DNA of 64,000 bases, taken from positions 67,940 to 131,939 of the forward strand of contig JBAYFO010000003.1 of assembly GCA_041667115.1 (NCBI GenBank), written 5' to 3'. The DNA is from UBA1563 sp041667115 (GTDB taxonomy: Bacteria > Bacteroidota > Ignavibacteria > Ignavibacteriales > Ignavibacteriaceae). The translations under genes were made by a program, and so were the position numbers. Under the pieces are notes generated by a model, which was given only the letters and a program-made list of their open reading frames with translations, had not been told where the DNA came from and did no database searches. This document shows, one piece after another, positions 1 to 8,636 of the stretch; position 1 is the stretch's first letter; every line of letters starts with the position of its first letter.

Positions 1-161
1 GCTTCTTCTTTAGTGAGTATTCCAATCTCTGCAAGCATCGCTGAGTGAGCAACACTTACTTCAATGTCTTCTTCAATCAACGTAACATCAAATGAAAGCG
101 ATGAAGAAAACTCCAACGCCTTCTGGTTAAGCGACTTTGAAAATCTTCCGCCCCAAAGCAT
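1..161 (-). CDS. argH: argininosuccinate lyase, N-terminal part (runs off left edge)
   Basis: The minus strand from 161 to the window edge translates as about 53 residues beginning MLWGGRFSKSLN, the typical LWGGRF start of argininosuccinate lyase, the last arginine biosynthesis enzyme (argininosuccinate to arginine plus fumarate). Its ATG shares one base with the argG stop (TAATG), so the two are translationally coupled. The rest of the gene lies outside the window, so catalytic residues cannot be checked. Confidence 0.9.
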   Translation of the reverse strand, partial: MLWGGRFSKSLNQKALEFSSSLSFDVTLIEEDIEVSVAHSAMLAEIGILTKEE

Positions 162-1399
162 TAGTGTACAACCTCATGTGCCTTTACTTCGCTTGGAGTA
201 TTAGCGGCTTTAACAAGACTTAATGTTTTATAGGGTAAGCCGTACAGAGCTAAAAATCCTTCCGCAGCTTTGTGATCAAATTTATCTTCAACGGTGTAGG
301 TAGCTAAATCTTTATTGTAAAGACTATACTTTGAATTTCTCGAAAGTACCGTGATAGTTCCTTTGTAAAATTCTACGGTAACAGTTCCCGTAATATTTTC
401 TTGAGTGGAATCAACAAAAGCCATTAACGCATCAAACAACGGCGAGAACCATAATCCGTCGTAAATAAGATTTGCAACTTTGTCCGAGACTCCTTGTTTG
501 AAACGGAATGTTTCTTTATCGAGAATAAGTTTTTCCAATTCTTTATGTGCGGTGTGGAGAATAACGGCAGCCGGAGCTTCGTAAACTTCTCTCGATTTAA
601 TTCCTACAACTCTATTTTCGATTAAGTCCATTCTTCCAATGCCGTGTTTACCGCCGATTACGTTTAATTCTTTTACAAGATCAACCGGAGAAATATTTTT
701 GCCGTTTAAAGATACGGGAACACCTTTTTCAAATTCAATAGACAATGATTCTGCTTTGTCCGGTGCATCTTTCGGAGAAACAGTAATTTGGTAAGCGTCT
801 GCCGGAGGTTGAACTGTCGGGTCTTCCAACACGCCGCATTCAATTGCAATTCCCCAGAGATTTTCATCGATCGAATAAGGTGAATCTTTTTTTATCTTTA
901 TCGGAATTTTATGCTCGAGCGCGTAATCAATTTCTTCTTCCCTGCTTTTGAATTCCCATATTCTTAACGGCGCTAAAATTTTCAAATGGGGAGCTAACGT
1001 TTGGATGCCAACTTCAAATCGTACTTGATCATTTCCCTTTCCGGTACAACCGTGAGCAATCGTATCAGCGCCTTCTGCCAGGGCAATATCAACCATCAAT
1101 TTAACAAGCAAAGGTCTACCGATAGCCGTAGCCATCGGGTATTGTCCTTCGTATAACGCGCCTGCTTTTAAGGCTTTCCACACATACTCGGTAATAAATT
1201 CTTTTTGTAAATCTAAAATATATGATTTTGAAGCGCCGGTAAGTTTGGCTTTTTCTTCCAAGTTTTCAAGTTCATCTTTTTGACCGAGATTTCCGGTCGC
1301 AGTAATTAATTCCGCATCGTATTTATTTTTTAGCCAGTTAACCATTACGGAGGTATCAAGTCCGCCTGAATAAGCAACAACAATCTTTTTGTATGACAT
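161..1399 (-). CDS. argG: argininosuccinate synthase
   Basis: A 412-residue ATP-dependent ligase that joins citrulline and aspartate into argininosuccinate in the cytoplasm. The N-terminus carries the PP-loop nucleotide-binding motif AYSGGLDTS (about residues 9-17), and the family block AHGCTGKGNDQVRFE follows near residue 115. The length fits the family (about 400). It sits 8 bp after argR and overlaps argH by one base, inside the arginine operon. The start ATG at 1399 leads directly into the conserved N-terminal strand. Confidence 0.97.
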   Translation of the reverse strand: MSYKKIVVAYSGGLDTSVMVNWLKNKYDAELITATGNLGQKDELENLEEKAKLTGASKSYILDLQKEFITEYVWKALKAGALYEGQYPMATAIGRPLLVKLMVDIALAEGADTIAHGCTGKGNDQVRFEVGIQTLAPHLKILAPLRIWEFKSREEEIDYALEHKIPIKIKKDSPYSIDENLWGIAIECGVLEDPTVQPPADAYQITVSPKDAPDKAESLSIEFEKGVPVSLNGKNISPVDLVKELNVIGGKHGIGRMDLIENRVVGIKSREVYEAPAAVILHTAHKELEKLILDKETFRFKQGVSDKVANLIYDGLWFSPLFDALMAFVDSTQENITGTVTVEFYKGTITVLSRNSKYSLYNKDLATYTVEDKFDHKAAEGFLALYGLPYKTLSLVKAANTPSEVKAHEVVH

Positions 1400-1407
1400 T
1401 CTTTCTC

Positions 1408-1875
1408 CTATTTTATTCTTTGTGAAGGGTTTTCCGACATTATTTTTTTGATCAACGTAATAATATTCGGAATACTACTTTGTTTGTTTGGAATGATCAG
1501 CACGGTATCGTCACCGCCGATTGTTCCGATAATTTCTTCTTTGTTCCAACGGTCGATGTAATGAGCAACACCCTGCGCTCTTCCGGCAAGCGTTCTAACA
1601 ATAACAAGCGATTCGTTGCTGAGCACCGTAAGGATTTCAAAACCGACAAGTCGTGCAATTTGTTTGCCGCTTTCTTCAGCGTTTAAAATATAACGGACTC
1701 CATACTCCGTAAAGATTCTTACCACACCAAGTTCCGCAAAATCTCTACTCAACGTAGCTTGCGTAATTTCATAACCGTCCCGTTTCAAGTAAACGAGAAG
1801 TTCTTCCTGGTTAGCGATATGCTTTATCTGCAGAACTTCCTTTATCCGGTTTTGTCTTTTTAATTTTGATGCCAT
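1408..1875 (-). CDS. argR: arginine repressor ArgR
   Basis: A 155-residue arginine-responsive repressor. Residues 1-70 form the ArgR winged-helix DNA-binding domain, with the recognition region ITQATLSRDFAELGVVRI. The C-terminal part is the oligomerisation and arginine-binding domain, with the GTIGGDDTVLII block near residue 120. It is cotranscribed between argD and argG, so the repressor is probably autoregulated with the pathway it controls. Being embedded mid-operon rather than standing alone is the notable point. Confidence 0.95.
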   Translation of the reverse strand: MASKLKRQNRIKEVLQIKHIANQEELLVYLKRDGYEITQATLSRDFAELGVVRIFTEYGVRYILNAEESGKQIARLVGFEILTVLSNESLVIVRTLAGRAQGVAHYIDRWNKEEIIGTIGGDDTVLIIPNKQSSIPNIITLIKKIMSENPSQRIK

Positions 1876-1907
1876 GATGCTTTCCTTTAATCTTATTTAT
1901 AAAATTG

Positions 1908-3110
1908 TTATCCGTTGATAGCGGATGATTGAAGTTGCTTAACTTCGGCTTGACGAAACTTATCAACAACTTTACTCAAAGTCAAAAGAAATAAGTCAAC
2001 TTCTTTTTTATTTATTACAAACGGAGGAAGCAAACGGAGGGTGTTGTTGCCCGAAGTTCCGGTAACAATTCCTCTCTCGAGAAGTTCTTTCATTACATCT
2101 TTTACCGGAATCGATGCATCAAACTCAACTCCGATCATTAATCCTATTCCTCGTACATCAACAACTTTTTCTAATTGAAGGTCTTTTATTCCTTCAACAA
2201 GCGTATCACCAAGTTGTTGGATTTTTTTTAAAACATCTTCCGTGAGCAATTCCGATACTGCCAATGCTGCTGCAAGCGCAACGGGGTTTCCGCCAAACGT
2301 TGAACCGTGATCGCCGGGTTGAATTACATTCGCGACTCTTTCGGAGCAAATTACCGCACCGAGAGGAAGACCGTTAGCAATCCCTTTTGCGATCGTAATA
2401 ATGTCTGGTTTAATGTCGGCCCATTGATGCGCGAAATATTTTCCCGTTCTACCAATTCCGGTTTGCACTTCATCCACAATTAGGAGAAGTCCGTTGGCGT
2501 CGCAGATCGCGCGCAATTTTTTCATGTAATCTTTAGAGGGAACGATAACACCGTTTTCACCTTGAATAGGTTCAATCATAATTGCAACGGTATCTTCGTT
2601 AATTGAGTCGTTGATCGCATCAATATCATTATACGGAACGTGTGCAAAACCGGGAGTAAGGGGATAAAATCCCTGCCACAATTTATATTGAGCGGAAGCA
2701 GAAAGACTTCCCATTGTTCTCCCATGAAAACCACCGAGCGCGGTAATGATGGTTGATTTTCCTTCTCCAAATTTTCTCGCGAACTTTATCGCGGCTTCAT
2801 TTGCTTCGGTACCGGAGTTGCAGAAAAATACTTTTGAGAGTTTTGATTGCTCTGTAAGTTTTGCGGCAACCTTCTCCTGAAGCGAGATTTCAAAAAGATT
2901 TGACGTATGCCAAATTTTATCAACTTGCTCATGCACGGCTTTTGTAATATGGGGATGCGCGTGTCCGAAACTTGTTACGGCAATGCCGCTGAGAAAGTCG
3001 AGATATTTTTTTTCGTTAGCGTCGAAAAGAAAAGTGCCTTCACCTTTTACAAATTCTACAGGTAAACGGTTGTAATTTTTTAAGAGCGAAGAATTAGTAT
3101 GCTGTTCCAT
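1908..3110 (-). CDS. argD: acetylornithine aminotransferase
   Basis: A 400-residue class III PLP aminotransferase that converts N-acetylglutamate semialdehyde to N-acetylornithine. The Schiff-base lysine is K242 (TIAKGIANGLPLGAV), with the PLP-contacting aspartate at D213 (IVDEVQTGIGRTG) and the GTEAN phosphate-binding turn at about residue 100. Its first 17 bases overlap the end of argB, which supports the start and translational coupling. The operon context favours ArgD over other ornithine-type aminotransferases. Confidence 0.95.
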   Translation of the reverse strand: MEQHTNSSLLKNYNRLPVEFVKGEGTFLFDANEKKYLDFLSGIAVTSFGHAHPHITKAVHEQVDKIWHTSNLFEISLQEKVAAKLTEQSKLSKVFFCNSGTEANEAAIKFARKFGEGKSTIITALGGFHGRTMGSLSASAQYKLWQGFYPLTPGFAHVPYNDIDAINDSINEDTVAIMIEPIQGENGVIVPSKDYMKKLRAICDANGLLLIVDEVQTGIGRTGKYFAHQWADIKPDIITIAKGIANGLPLGAVICSERVANVIQPGDHGSTFGGNPVALAAALAVSELLTEDVLKKIQQLGDTLVEGIKDLQLEKVVDVRGIGLMIGVEFDASIPVKDVMKELLERGIVTGTSGNNTLRLLPPFVINKKEVDLFLLTLSKVVDKFRQAEVKQLQSSAING

Positions 3111-3882
3111 GTGCGGTTATCCACGTTCCTTTCATTTTGGTATTAAAATACTTTGTGTGTGGCTGCAGTTCAATATCATTACCGATCCAAATTTTATTAA
3201 TTCCGTTTTGTAACAGTTCAACGCAGCTTTCCATTTTGGGAATCATCCCGCCGGTAATTTCTCCATCCGCAATGCCGCAATCAATTTCCTTTTTATCTAA
3301 AGAACTTTTCACTTCACCGTTCAACATCACTCCGGCAACATCGGAAACAAAGAGGACCGTATCAGCCTTTATTGAAGCCGCTAAAACTTCGCAGAAAACA
3401 TCTGCGTTCACGTTCATTAAGTTTCCTTCATGGTCCCTGCACACGCTGGAAAAAACCGGAATCACTTTCTCTTTCAATAAATTTTTTATCCATGAAATAT
3501 TTCCGTTTAGTTTGGGATAGCCGACAAATCCTAATTTTTCATCAAGATAATCAGCTACAAAAAGATTTCTATCAATACCGGAAAGTCCTATCGCTTCCAA
3601 TCCTTTTGCGTGGAGATAACTAATAATTTTCTGGTTTAATAAACCCGCTTGTACCGCGGCAACAATGTCCATAATTTCCGCAGTGGTCACCCGCTGACCA
3701 TTTACAAATTTTACATCGCAATCCATTTTAGTTGACCAGTCGGAAATGGTATTCCCGGCGCCGTGAACAAGAATAATTCCATTGTAGTGCCGGTACAATT
3801 CCGTAAGAGTAGTGCTCCATTTTTCATCTTGAATAAAGGATGAAAGGGCTTTCCCGCTAAGTTTAAGGATAATGGTTTTCAT
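3094..3882 (-). CDS. argB: acetylglutamate kinase
   Basis: A 262-residue amino-acid kinase that phosphorylates N-acetylglutamate, the second step from glutamate. The N-terminal ILKLSGKAL strand and loop binds ATP, the substrate loop ILVHGAGN lies near residue 40, and VNADVFCEVLAA and GMIPKME are family blocks. The protein is compact and lacks the N-terminal helix typical of arginine-inhibited hexameric NAGKs; by family knowledge that suggests feedback inhibition may be weak and control mainly through ArgR (inference). Confidence 0.95.
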   Translation of the reverse strand: MKTIILKLSGKALSSFIQDEKWSTTLTELYRHYNGIILVHGAGNTISDWSTKMDCDVKFVNGQRVTTAEIMDIVAAVQAGLLNQKIISYLHAKGLEAIGLSGIDRNLFVADYLDEKLGFVGYPKLNGNISWIKNLLKEKVIPVFSSVCRDHEGNLMNVNADVFCEVLAASIKADTVLFVSDVAGVMLNGEVKSSLDKKEIDCGIADGEITGGMIPKMESCVELLQNGINKIWIGNDIELQPHTKYFNTKMKGTWITAHGTAY

Positions 3883-3885
3883 AAC

Positions 3886-3924
3886 TTCCTAATTCCTAAT
3901 TCCTAATTCGTAATTCCTAATTCT
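3886..3924. repeat. heptamer array CCTAATT between argB and argJ
   Basis: The argJ-argB gap consists almost wholly of a 7-bp tandem word, CCTAATT, in four to five copies; one unit reads CGTAATT. It is one of several period-7 arrays in the intergenic spaces of this window. No coding or terminator role is evident. Confidence 0.8.
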
Positions 3925-3925
3925 T

Positions 3926-5131
3926 TTAAGTTCTATAGTTAGCATTAATTTTTACATAATTTTCAGAGAAGTCGCACGTCCACCAGGTAGTGCTTGCTTC
4001 TCCGGCTCCTAAGTTTACAGTTACCGTATATTCTTTTTTAACTAAAATTTCCTTAGCAGCTTTTTCATCAAGAACGATTTCATAATCCGGCTTGAAGATC
4101 GCCAGTTCATCAAAATAAATTGAAACTTTGGAAGGGTCGAAATCTATACCGCTGTTCCCGACCGCTGAAAGAATTCTTCCCCAATTTGCATCTTCACCGC
4201 AGAAGGCGGTTTTAACTAAAGGTGAATTAGCAACCGCTTTGGCAGCGTTGTTTGCATCCGCTTCACTCTTTGCTCCTTTAATAGCAATAGTAACAAGCTT
4301 TGTCGCTCCTTCGCCGTCGGAGACAATTGACTTTGCCATCACTATACAGAAATTAGTTAACGCTTCAAGAAAAATTTTGTAGTCGGCAGATTTTTTTTCA
4401 ATTGAAATTCCCGCAGCTCCGTTTGCGAGCAGAACAACCATATCGTTGGTGCTTGTGTCGCCGTCAACAGTAATTTTGTTGAATGAATTGGCGACCGCTG
4501 AACTGAGCAATTTCTGTAAAATATCTTTTTCAATTGAAGCGTCGGTAGCAAGGAACGCCAGCATGGTAGCCATGTTCGGCATTATCATTCCGCTTCCTTT
4601 ACAAATTCCGCCGATAGTAACTTCTCCGGTCGATAACTTAACTTTTACGGCGAATGATTTGCTCACAAGGTCGGTAGTCATAATAGCTTTTGCGGCTTCA
4701 TATCCGCCATCCTCAGAAAGCTCGGGAATGATCTCATCGATTCCATTTTTAATTTTTTCAATCGGCAGTTTCATCCCGATAACCCCGGTTGAACTGATAA
4801 GCACTTCATCTTGTTTCAGTCTTAATTTTTTAGCGCAATACTTCTGCATTTCTAATGCGTCGGTAAAGCCTTGTTCGCCGGTACATGCATTAGCGTTACC
4901 CGAGTTAACAAGGATCGCTCTAAAGTTAGAAGATTTTTTCAACGATTCTTTTGAGACCAGCAGCGGTGCGGCTTGAACTTTATTCAACGTGAACGTTCCC
5001 GCGGCGGTAGCCGGAAATTCAGAATAGATAAGCGCAAGGTCTTTCCGTTTCTTTTTGATGCCGGCAAAAATTCCGGCTGCTTTAATTCCTTTTACGGAAG
5101 TGATCGATCCCGATTTATGCGAGTGCGGCAT
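3926..5131 (-). CDS. argJ: bifunctional ornithine acetyltransferase / N-acetylglutamate synthase
   Basis: A 401-residue ArgJ that transfers the acetyl group from N-acetylornithine to glutamate, recycling it; many homologues also make N-acetylglutamate from acetyl-CoA. The proenzyme self-cleaves before the nucleophilic threonine of the MATML motif, here A188/T189. The block GNANACTGEQG lies near residue 80. An upstream in-frame start at 5167 exists, but ATG 5131 has a near-perfect Shine-Dalgarno and gives the standard N-terminus. It overlaps argC by 17 bp. ArgJ together with ArgB implies the cyclic acetyl pathway; no argA or argE is seen. Confidence 0.95.
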   Translation of the reverse strand: MPHSHKSGSITSVKGIKAAGIFAGIKKKRKDLALIYSEFPATAAGTFTLNKVQAAPLLVSKESLKKSSNFRAILVNSGNANACTGEQGFTDALEMQKYCAKKLRLKQDEVLISSTGVIGMKLPIEKIKNGIDEIIPELSEDGGYEAAKAIMTTDLVSKSFAVKVKLSTGEVTIGGICKGSGMIMPNMATMLAFLATDASIEKDILQKLLSSAVANSFNKITVDGDTSTNDMVVLLANGAAGISIEKKSADYKIFLEALTNFCIVMAKSIVSDGEGATKLVTIAIKGAKSEADANNAAKAVANSPLVKTAFCGEDANWGRILSAVGNSGIDFDPSKVSIYFDELAIFKPDYEIVLDEKAAKEILVKKEYTVTVNLGAGEASTTWWTCDFSENYVKINANYRT

Positions 5132-6149
5132 GTTGCGCCTCCTTCTGAAGTAGACCGAGCGATTCATCCCAGCCGTAAAGTTTATTCATGTTCTGTATTG
5201 CCTGCCCCGCCGCACCTTTAACAAGGTTATCAATTGCCGCTGTAACAACAACTTTCTTTTCTTTAACCGAAACGTTGATATCGCAAAAATTAGAATTTAA
5301 AACCCATTTCAATTCCGGTGGAGTATTTCTTATTCGCACAAAGGGGCTATCGACATAGGCTTGTTTGAAGAACTTCTGCAACTTGGCTTCATCAACATTA
5401 CTTTTTAAATGAATAAAACTTGTCGCGTAAATACCGACCGCGACCGGAAGCAAATGTGTAGTAAAAGCAAACGGAGAATGAAATCCATTCTTATATAATG
5501 TTTGTAAAATTTCCGGTTCGTGTCTGTGGCTGTTGATGTTGTATGCTTTTACATTTCCATCCATTTCGGACATAAGATATTCTGCTTTGGGAGATTTTCC
5601 GGCGCCGCTTGTTCCCGAATAAGCCGCACAGCTAACACTAAGAATTTCATCACCTAAGTTTTTTACAATCGGCAGCAACGAAAGAAGCACAGCCGTAGGA
5701 TAGCATCCGGGGTTTGCTACAAGTTGTACATCTGTGTATTCAGATTTATCAAAATCCGCAAGTCCGTAAACTTTTGATTTTAATAGATAGGAGGAAGAAT
5801 GTTCAATTTTATACCATTGCAAATAGAGTTCTTCAAAATCCAACCGGTAATCGCCGCCGAGATCAATCACTTTTTTCCCTTTACTTATCAACGCGGGAAC
5901 GTAATTTAACGCCTCTCCGTGAGGGAGGGTAATAAAATAGAGATCGTGATCAAAAGAGACCGATTTAACCGATAATACTTTTTTATCTTCTATCATCCCT
6001 TCGAGATCGGGGAAAAGAGAAGAAAGATTTTCATTTGCTGTAGTGTTTGCATAAACTTCAAAATCCTTTACAAAAGGATGCGCGCTGCAAAACTGAATAA
6101 GTTTTTTTCCCGTATAGCCGGTTCCGCCAAGAATGCCAACTGAAATCAT
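5115..6149 (-). CDS. argC: N-acetyl-gamma-glutamyl-phosphate reductase
   Basis: A 344-residue NADPH-dependent reductase that makes N-acetylglutamate semialdehyde. The Rossmann glycine motif GILGGTGYTG is at residues 5-14, and the catalytic cysteine is C149 in VANPGCYPTA. The conserved histidine block HRHEPEI follows later. It is the first gene of the arginine operon, with a leader of about 145 bases between the predicted transcription start and ATG 6149. Confidence 0.96.
   Translation of the reverse strand: MISVGILGGTGYTGKKLIQFCSAHPFVKDFEVYANTTANENLSSLFPDLEGMIEDKKVLSVKSVSFDHDLYFITLPHGEALNYVPALISKGKKVIDLGGDYRLDFEELYLQWYKIEHSSSYLLKSKVYGLADFDKSEYTDVQLVANPGCYPTAVLLSLLPIVKNLGDEILSVSCAAYSGTSGAGKSPKAEYLMSEMDGNVKAYNINSHRHEPEILQTLYKNGFHSPFAFTTHLLPVAVGIYATSFIHLKSNVDEAKLQKFFKQAYVDSPFVRIRNTPPELKWVLNSNFCDINVSVKEKKVVVTAAIDNLVKGAAGQAIQNMNKLYGWDESLGLLQKEAQHAALA
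5138..5146 (-). promoter_or_regulatory. strong ribosome binding site of argJ
   Basis: The minus strand reads AGAAGGAGG, six bases before ATG 5131, inside the 3' end of argC. It decides the argJ start against the upstream in-frame codon at 5167. Confidence 0.8.
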
Positions 6150-6210
6150 GATAAGTCCTTAAAAAAAATTGTGAAATAGAAAAAATGGAAATGCACGGAG
6201 GTATGTTATT

Positions 6211-6225
6211 GTCCCTTGCGGGGAC
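6211..6225. repeat. small palindrome GTCCC-N5-GGGAC in the arg leader
   Basis: A 5-bp perfect stem with a 5-base loop lies in the untranslated leader of argC. Similar short GC palindromes (GTTCC/GGAAC, ATCCC/GGGAT) occur at 30337-30401. It could be a remnant of a dispersed repeat or a leader hairpin. Confidence 0.45.
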
Positions 6226-6301
6226 GCGATAGACTTAGCGGAAAAATTTGAATAGATATATGTTGTTTCATTGTTAAAAACTTTTAGAGAATTTTGATTC
6301 A

Positions 6302-6330
6302 AATCTAAGGAAGACGGAGATATTTGTCAA
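6302..6330 (-). promoter_or_regulatory. promoter of the arginine operon
   Basis: On the minus strand a perfect -35 hexamer TTGACA (6325-6330) is followed by 17 bases and then TAGATT (6302-6307), continuing as TAGATTTG, the TAnnTTTG form known for Bacteroidota promoters. The transcription start would lie near 6294. It points at argC with no gene between. Confidence 0.75.
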
Positions 6331-6573
6331 GCCTAAAGAAGCATATAATTACAGAAATTTCTCTAATATTGAAATTATCCGACAATATCATGTATGAATA
6401 TCCATAAATAGGGTTAAGCAGAATAAATCGGTAGTTAGAACTTATTAAAAAACGGGAAGAATGTTTTGGCGGGAATGGTGTTCCTAAAGAAAGGATGAAT
6501 TTTGATGATTTGAGGGATTTGAAACGATTTTCGCAAAGAACTTTTTACAAAGGACTGTCTACTCCAAAAGATA

Positions 6574-7293
6574 TTACTTCAAAATCCTCTTCAGCATTTC
6601 AAAATCTTCTTTTGTAGTAATTTTAAAATTGAGCGGAGAGCCATCGGAGAGATAGATTTTCTTTTTGGTTCTTTGAACTAGCATCGACTCATCCGTTCCA
6701 ATAAATTTTTCTTTTTTTGCTTTTTCAAAAGCGGAAAGCAACTGGTCGTAACGGAAGATCTGCGGTGTTTGTACGTAATAAACTTGTGAGCGGTTAAGAT
6801 AGGTGTGTTCGGTTTTTGTCTTCTTCAAAAGAGTGTCTTTTGCCTGCAAACAAACAAGCGCGTTCCCGTTTTTCTCCGCGCAACTAATTGCTTCTTTCAA
6901 AACTTTTTCAGAAAGCATGGGACGCGCGGCGTCATGCACAAGAACAAGATCGTTTTTGTTTAGATCCGCCAACAAAAGGGCGTTGTAAACCGAGTCTTGT
7001 CTCTCTTTTCCCCCTTCAACAATTGTTTGCAGCTTTGTTAACTTATATTTCTTTTGAAGTTTTATTATTCGGGGAAATTCTTCCCGGCTTGCGGCAACAA
7101 TAATTTCATCAACTCTTTTCGCCTTTTGAAAAACTTCCAGCGTGTAAGCGAGAATTTCTTTTCCGTTTATTTTTAAGAATTGCTTCGGAGTTGTTCCTCC
7201 AAATCTCTTTCCTTTTCCGGCAGCGGGAATAATGGCGATGACCCGTGGGATGGTTGATGTGGGATGGTTGATGGTTGATGGTGAAAGTGGCAT
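6574..7293 (-). CDS. ispD: 2-C-methyl-D-erythritol 4-phosphate cytidylyltransferase
   Basis: A 239-residue cytidylyltransferase of the MEP isoprenoid pathway (MEP plus CTP to CDP-methylerythritol). The motif IIPAAGKGKRFGGTTPKQF is the CTP-binding and catalytic loop, and LVHDAARPML and the late TTKEDFEML are family blocks. The first 17 residues (PLSPSTINHPTSTIP) are low complexity and encoded by a heptamer array. No other ATG, GTG or TTG lies between them and the conserved RVIAIIPAAG, so the extension may be real or translation may start at a rare codon. No ispF is nearby. Confidence 0.93.
   Translation of the reverse strand: MPLSPSTINHPTSTIPRVIAIIPAAGKGKRFGGTTPKQFLKINGKEILAYTLEVFQKAKRVDEIIVAASREEFPRIIKLQKKYKLTKLQTIVEGGKERQDSVYNALLLADLNKNDLVLVHDAARPMLSEKVLKEAISCAEKNGNALVCLQAKDTLLKKTKTEHTYLNRSQVYYVQTPQIFRYDQLLSAFEKAKKEKFIGTDESMLVQRTKKKIYLSDGSPLNFKITTKEDFEMLKRILK
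7247..7283. repeat. heptamer array GGTTGAT at the ispD start
   Basis: Repeated words GGTTGAT/GGATGGTT overlap the 5' end of the annotated ispD frame. It is the same period-7 class as the other intergenic arrays, and here it appears to have supplied the N-terminal codons. Confidence 0.7.
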
Positions 7294-7357
7294 AGATGTA
7301 ATCTAATTATTGTGTTGAATATTTTAACTGTTCACATTATGTAAAAGGCTAATAGTA

Positions 7358-7440
7358 GTTTCTTACTCTTAATCTTTTTCTTAATCTGCTTGCGCCTGCT
7401 AAAAACGAGCAAGAGTACGTTCACGATCACGAGTAAGAGG
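7358..7440. repeat. inverted hexamer array (CTTAAT / GAGTAA)
   Basis: The left arm repeats 6-bp words (CTTACT, CTTAAT, CTTTTT, CTTAAT) and the right arm carries the complementary words GAGCAA, GAGTAA and GAGTAAGAGG about 40 bases later. Related words form the perfect hairpin at 8637-8673. Between ispD and queA. Confidence 0.55.
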
Positions 7441-7483
7441 ATTCAGCATCGGTAACCGGGAAACATTTATCTAAAACAATGAG

Positions 7484-7546
7484 AAATTCCAAAACACGAA
7501 AACACAAATTCCAGATGGGATTTGTGTTTTGATGCTTGGAATTTTT
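7484..7546. repeat. inverted heptamer array with AATTCCA words
   Basis: A 60-base imperfect hairpin: the left arm starts AAATTCCAAAACAC, and the right arm ends GTTTTGATGCTTGGAATTT. Arms pair over about 28 positions with a few mismatches. The arms read in 7-base steps. It lies just downstream of queA, so it could also act as a transcript-end structure. Confidence 0.6.
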
Positions 7547-7574
7547 GCTCAATGTATTCCGTAAATCACTTATA

Positions 7575-8606
7575 CTAAAGGATCAACATTGCATCGCCGT
7601 AGCTGAGGAAACGGTAATGTTCTTTTAAAGCTTTTTTATACGCCTTCAAAATAAATTCCGTGTCTCCAAACGCGCTTACCAACATCATTAATGTTGATTC
7701 GGGATAATGGAAATTCGTGATCAACTTTGTTCCTATTTGAAATTCATACGGAGGATAGATGAACTTGTCTGTCCACCCTTTGTTGGCGCGGACGTATCCG
7801 TCGGCAGTAACACTACTTTCCAGAGCACGAACTGCACTTGTTCCTACCACAAAAACATTCTTATGATTTTTCTTCGCTTTGTTAATATGTTCGGCGGTAG
7901 TTGCCGGAACTTCAAAATATTCCGAATGCATCCGGTGTTTTGTTAAATCTTCAACTTCAACCGGCATAAACGTTCCCAACCCAATATGAAGCAGCACAGG
8001 AACAATATCGATCCCTTTTTTCTCTATTTTTTCCAGCAGTTTGGTTGTAAAATGGAGACCGGCAGTTGGTGCGGCAACGGAGCCGTCTGTTTTTGCATAA
8101 ACGGTTTGATAATTTTCCTTATCTGTTTTCTCCGGTTCACGTTTGATGTATGGTGGAAGAGGTGTGTGTCCAATTTTTTCAATAGATTTAAATACATCGG
8201 GTCTGTTAAAACGAACCGTTCTTCCACGGGAAGTAGTATTATCAATAACTTCGCAGAAGAGGTCATCATCGAAATAAATTTTATTTCCGATTCTTACTTT
8301 GCGTGCGGGGTCAACAATAACATCCCAGATCCATTCGCGGGTGTTTAATTCGCGAAGAAGAAACACTTCAATTTTAGCATTGGTCTTTTCTTTTTTTCCG
8401 TATAAACGAGCTTGAATAACGCGGGTATCGTTTAATACAAGAACATCCCCTTCTTCCATATAGTCAACTATATGAGCAAACGTAGTGTCTTCAATCGTTT
8501 TTGTCTCGCGGTTTAACACCATCATTTGAGACTTATCTCTTGGATGCACGGGATATTTTGCAATGCTCGTTTTTGGTAAATTATAACTAAATTCTGATAA
8601 CTTCAT
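7575..8606 (-). CDS. queA: S-adenosylmethionine:tRNA ribosyltransferase-isomerase
   Basis: A 343-residue enzyme that transfers and isomerises the ribosyl group of SAM onto preQ1 in tRNA, giving epoxyqueuosine. Family blocks visible are PRDKSQMMVLNR near residue 22, VLNDTRVIQARL near 55, SVAAPTAGLHFT near 180 and the C-terminal NFHYPESTLMMLVSAF. Length matches the family. It stands alone between repeat-filled gaps; no other queuosine gene is in the window. Confidence 0.96.
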   Translation of the reverse strand: MKLSEFSYNLPKTSIAKYPVHPRDKSQMMVLNRETKTIEDTTFAHIVDYMEEGDVLVLNDTRVIQARLYGKKEKTNAKIEVFLLRELNTREWIWDVIVDPARKVRIGNKIYFDDDLFCEVIDNTTSRGRTVRFNRPDVFKSIEKIGHTPLPPYIKREPEKTDKENYQTVYAKTDGSVAAPTAGLHFTTKLLEKIEKKGIDIVPVLLHIGLGTFMPVEVEDLTKHRMHSEYFEVPATTAEHINKAKKNHKNVFVVGTSAVRALESSVTADGYVRANKGWTDKFIYPPYEFQIGTKLITNFHYPESTLMMLVSAFGDTEFILKAYKKALKEHYRFLSYGDAMLIL

Positions 8607-8636
8607 TTTCTTTCACCTTCTTAATTTGAAATAACA

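Larger units (their letters stand above)
6150..6573. other. arg operon leader and upstream region (424 bp, no recognised gene)
   Basis: This gap holds the argC leader, the promoter at 6302-6330 and, upstream of it, an AT-rich stretch at 6389-6411 with TATGAATATCCATAAA, loosely like an ArgR box (weak). A 57-codon open frame on the plus strand ends in the ispD tail and resembles nothing I know. No terminator for ispD was found. Confidence 0.5.

Noticed and set aside
1480..1686. Plus-strand open frame opposite argR
   Set aside because: Shadow of argR; no Shine-Dalgarno, no family resemblance, and the minus-strand frame has full ArgR domains.
6389..6411. ArgR box upstream of the arg promoter
   Set aside because: Only a loose match (TATGAATATCCATAAA) and upstream of, not overlapping, the predicted promoter. 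Kept as a hint, not as a feature.
6494..6613. Plus-strand 40-codon frame MNFDDLRDLKRF with an AGGA just before it
   Set aside because: It runs into the 3' end of ispD in antisense, is short and resembles nothing I know. Kept only as a remark on the gap.
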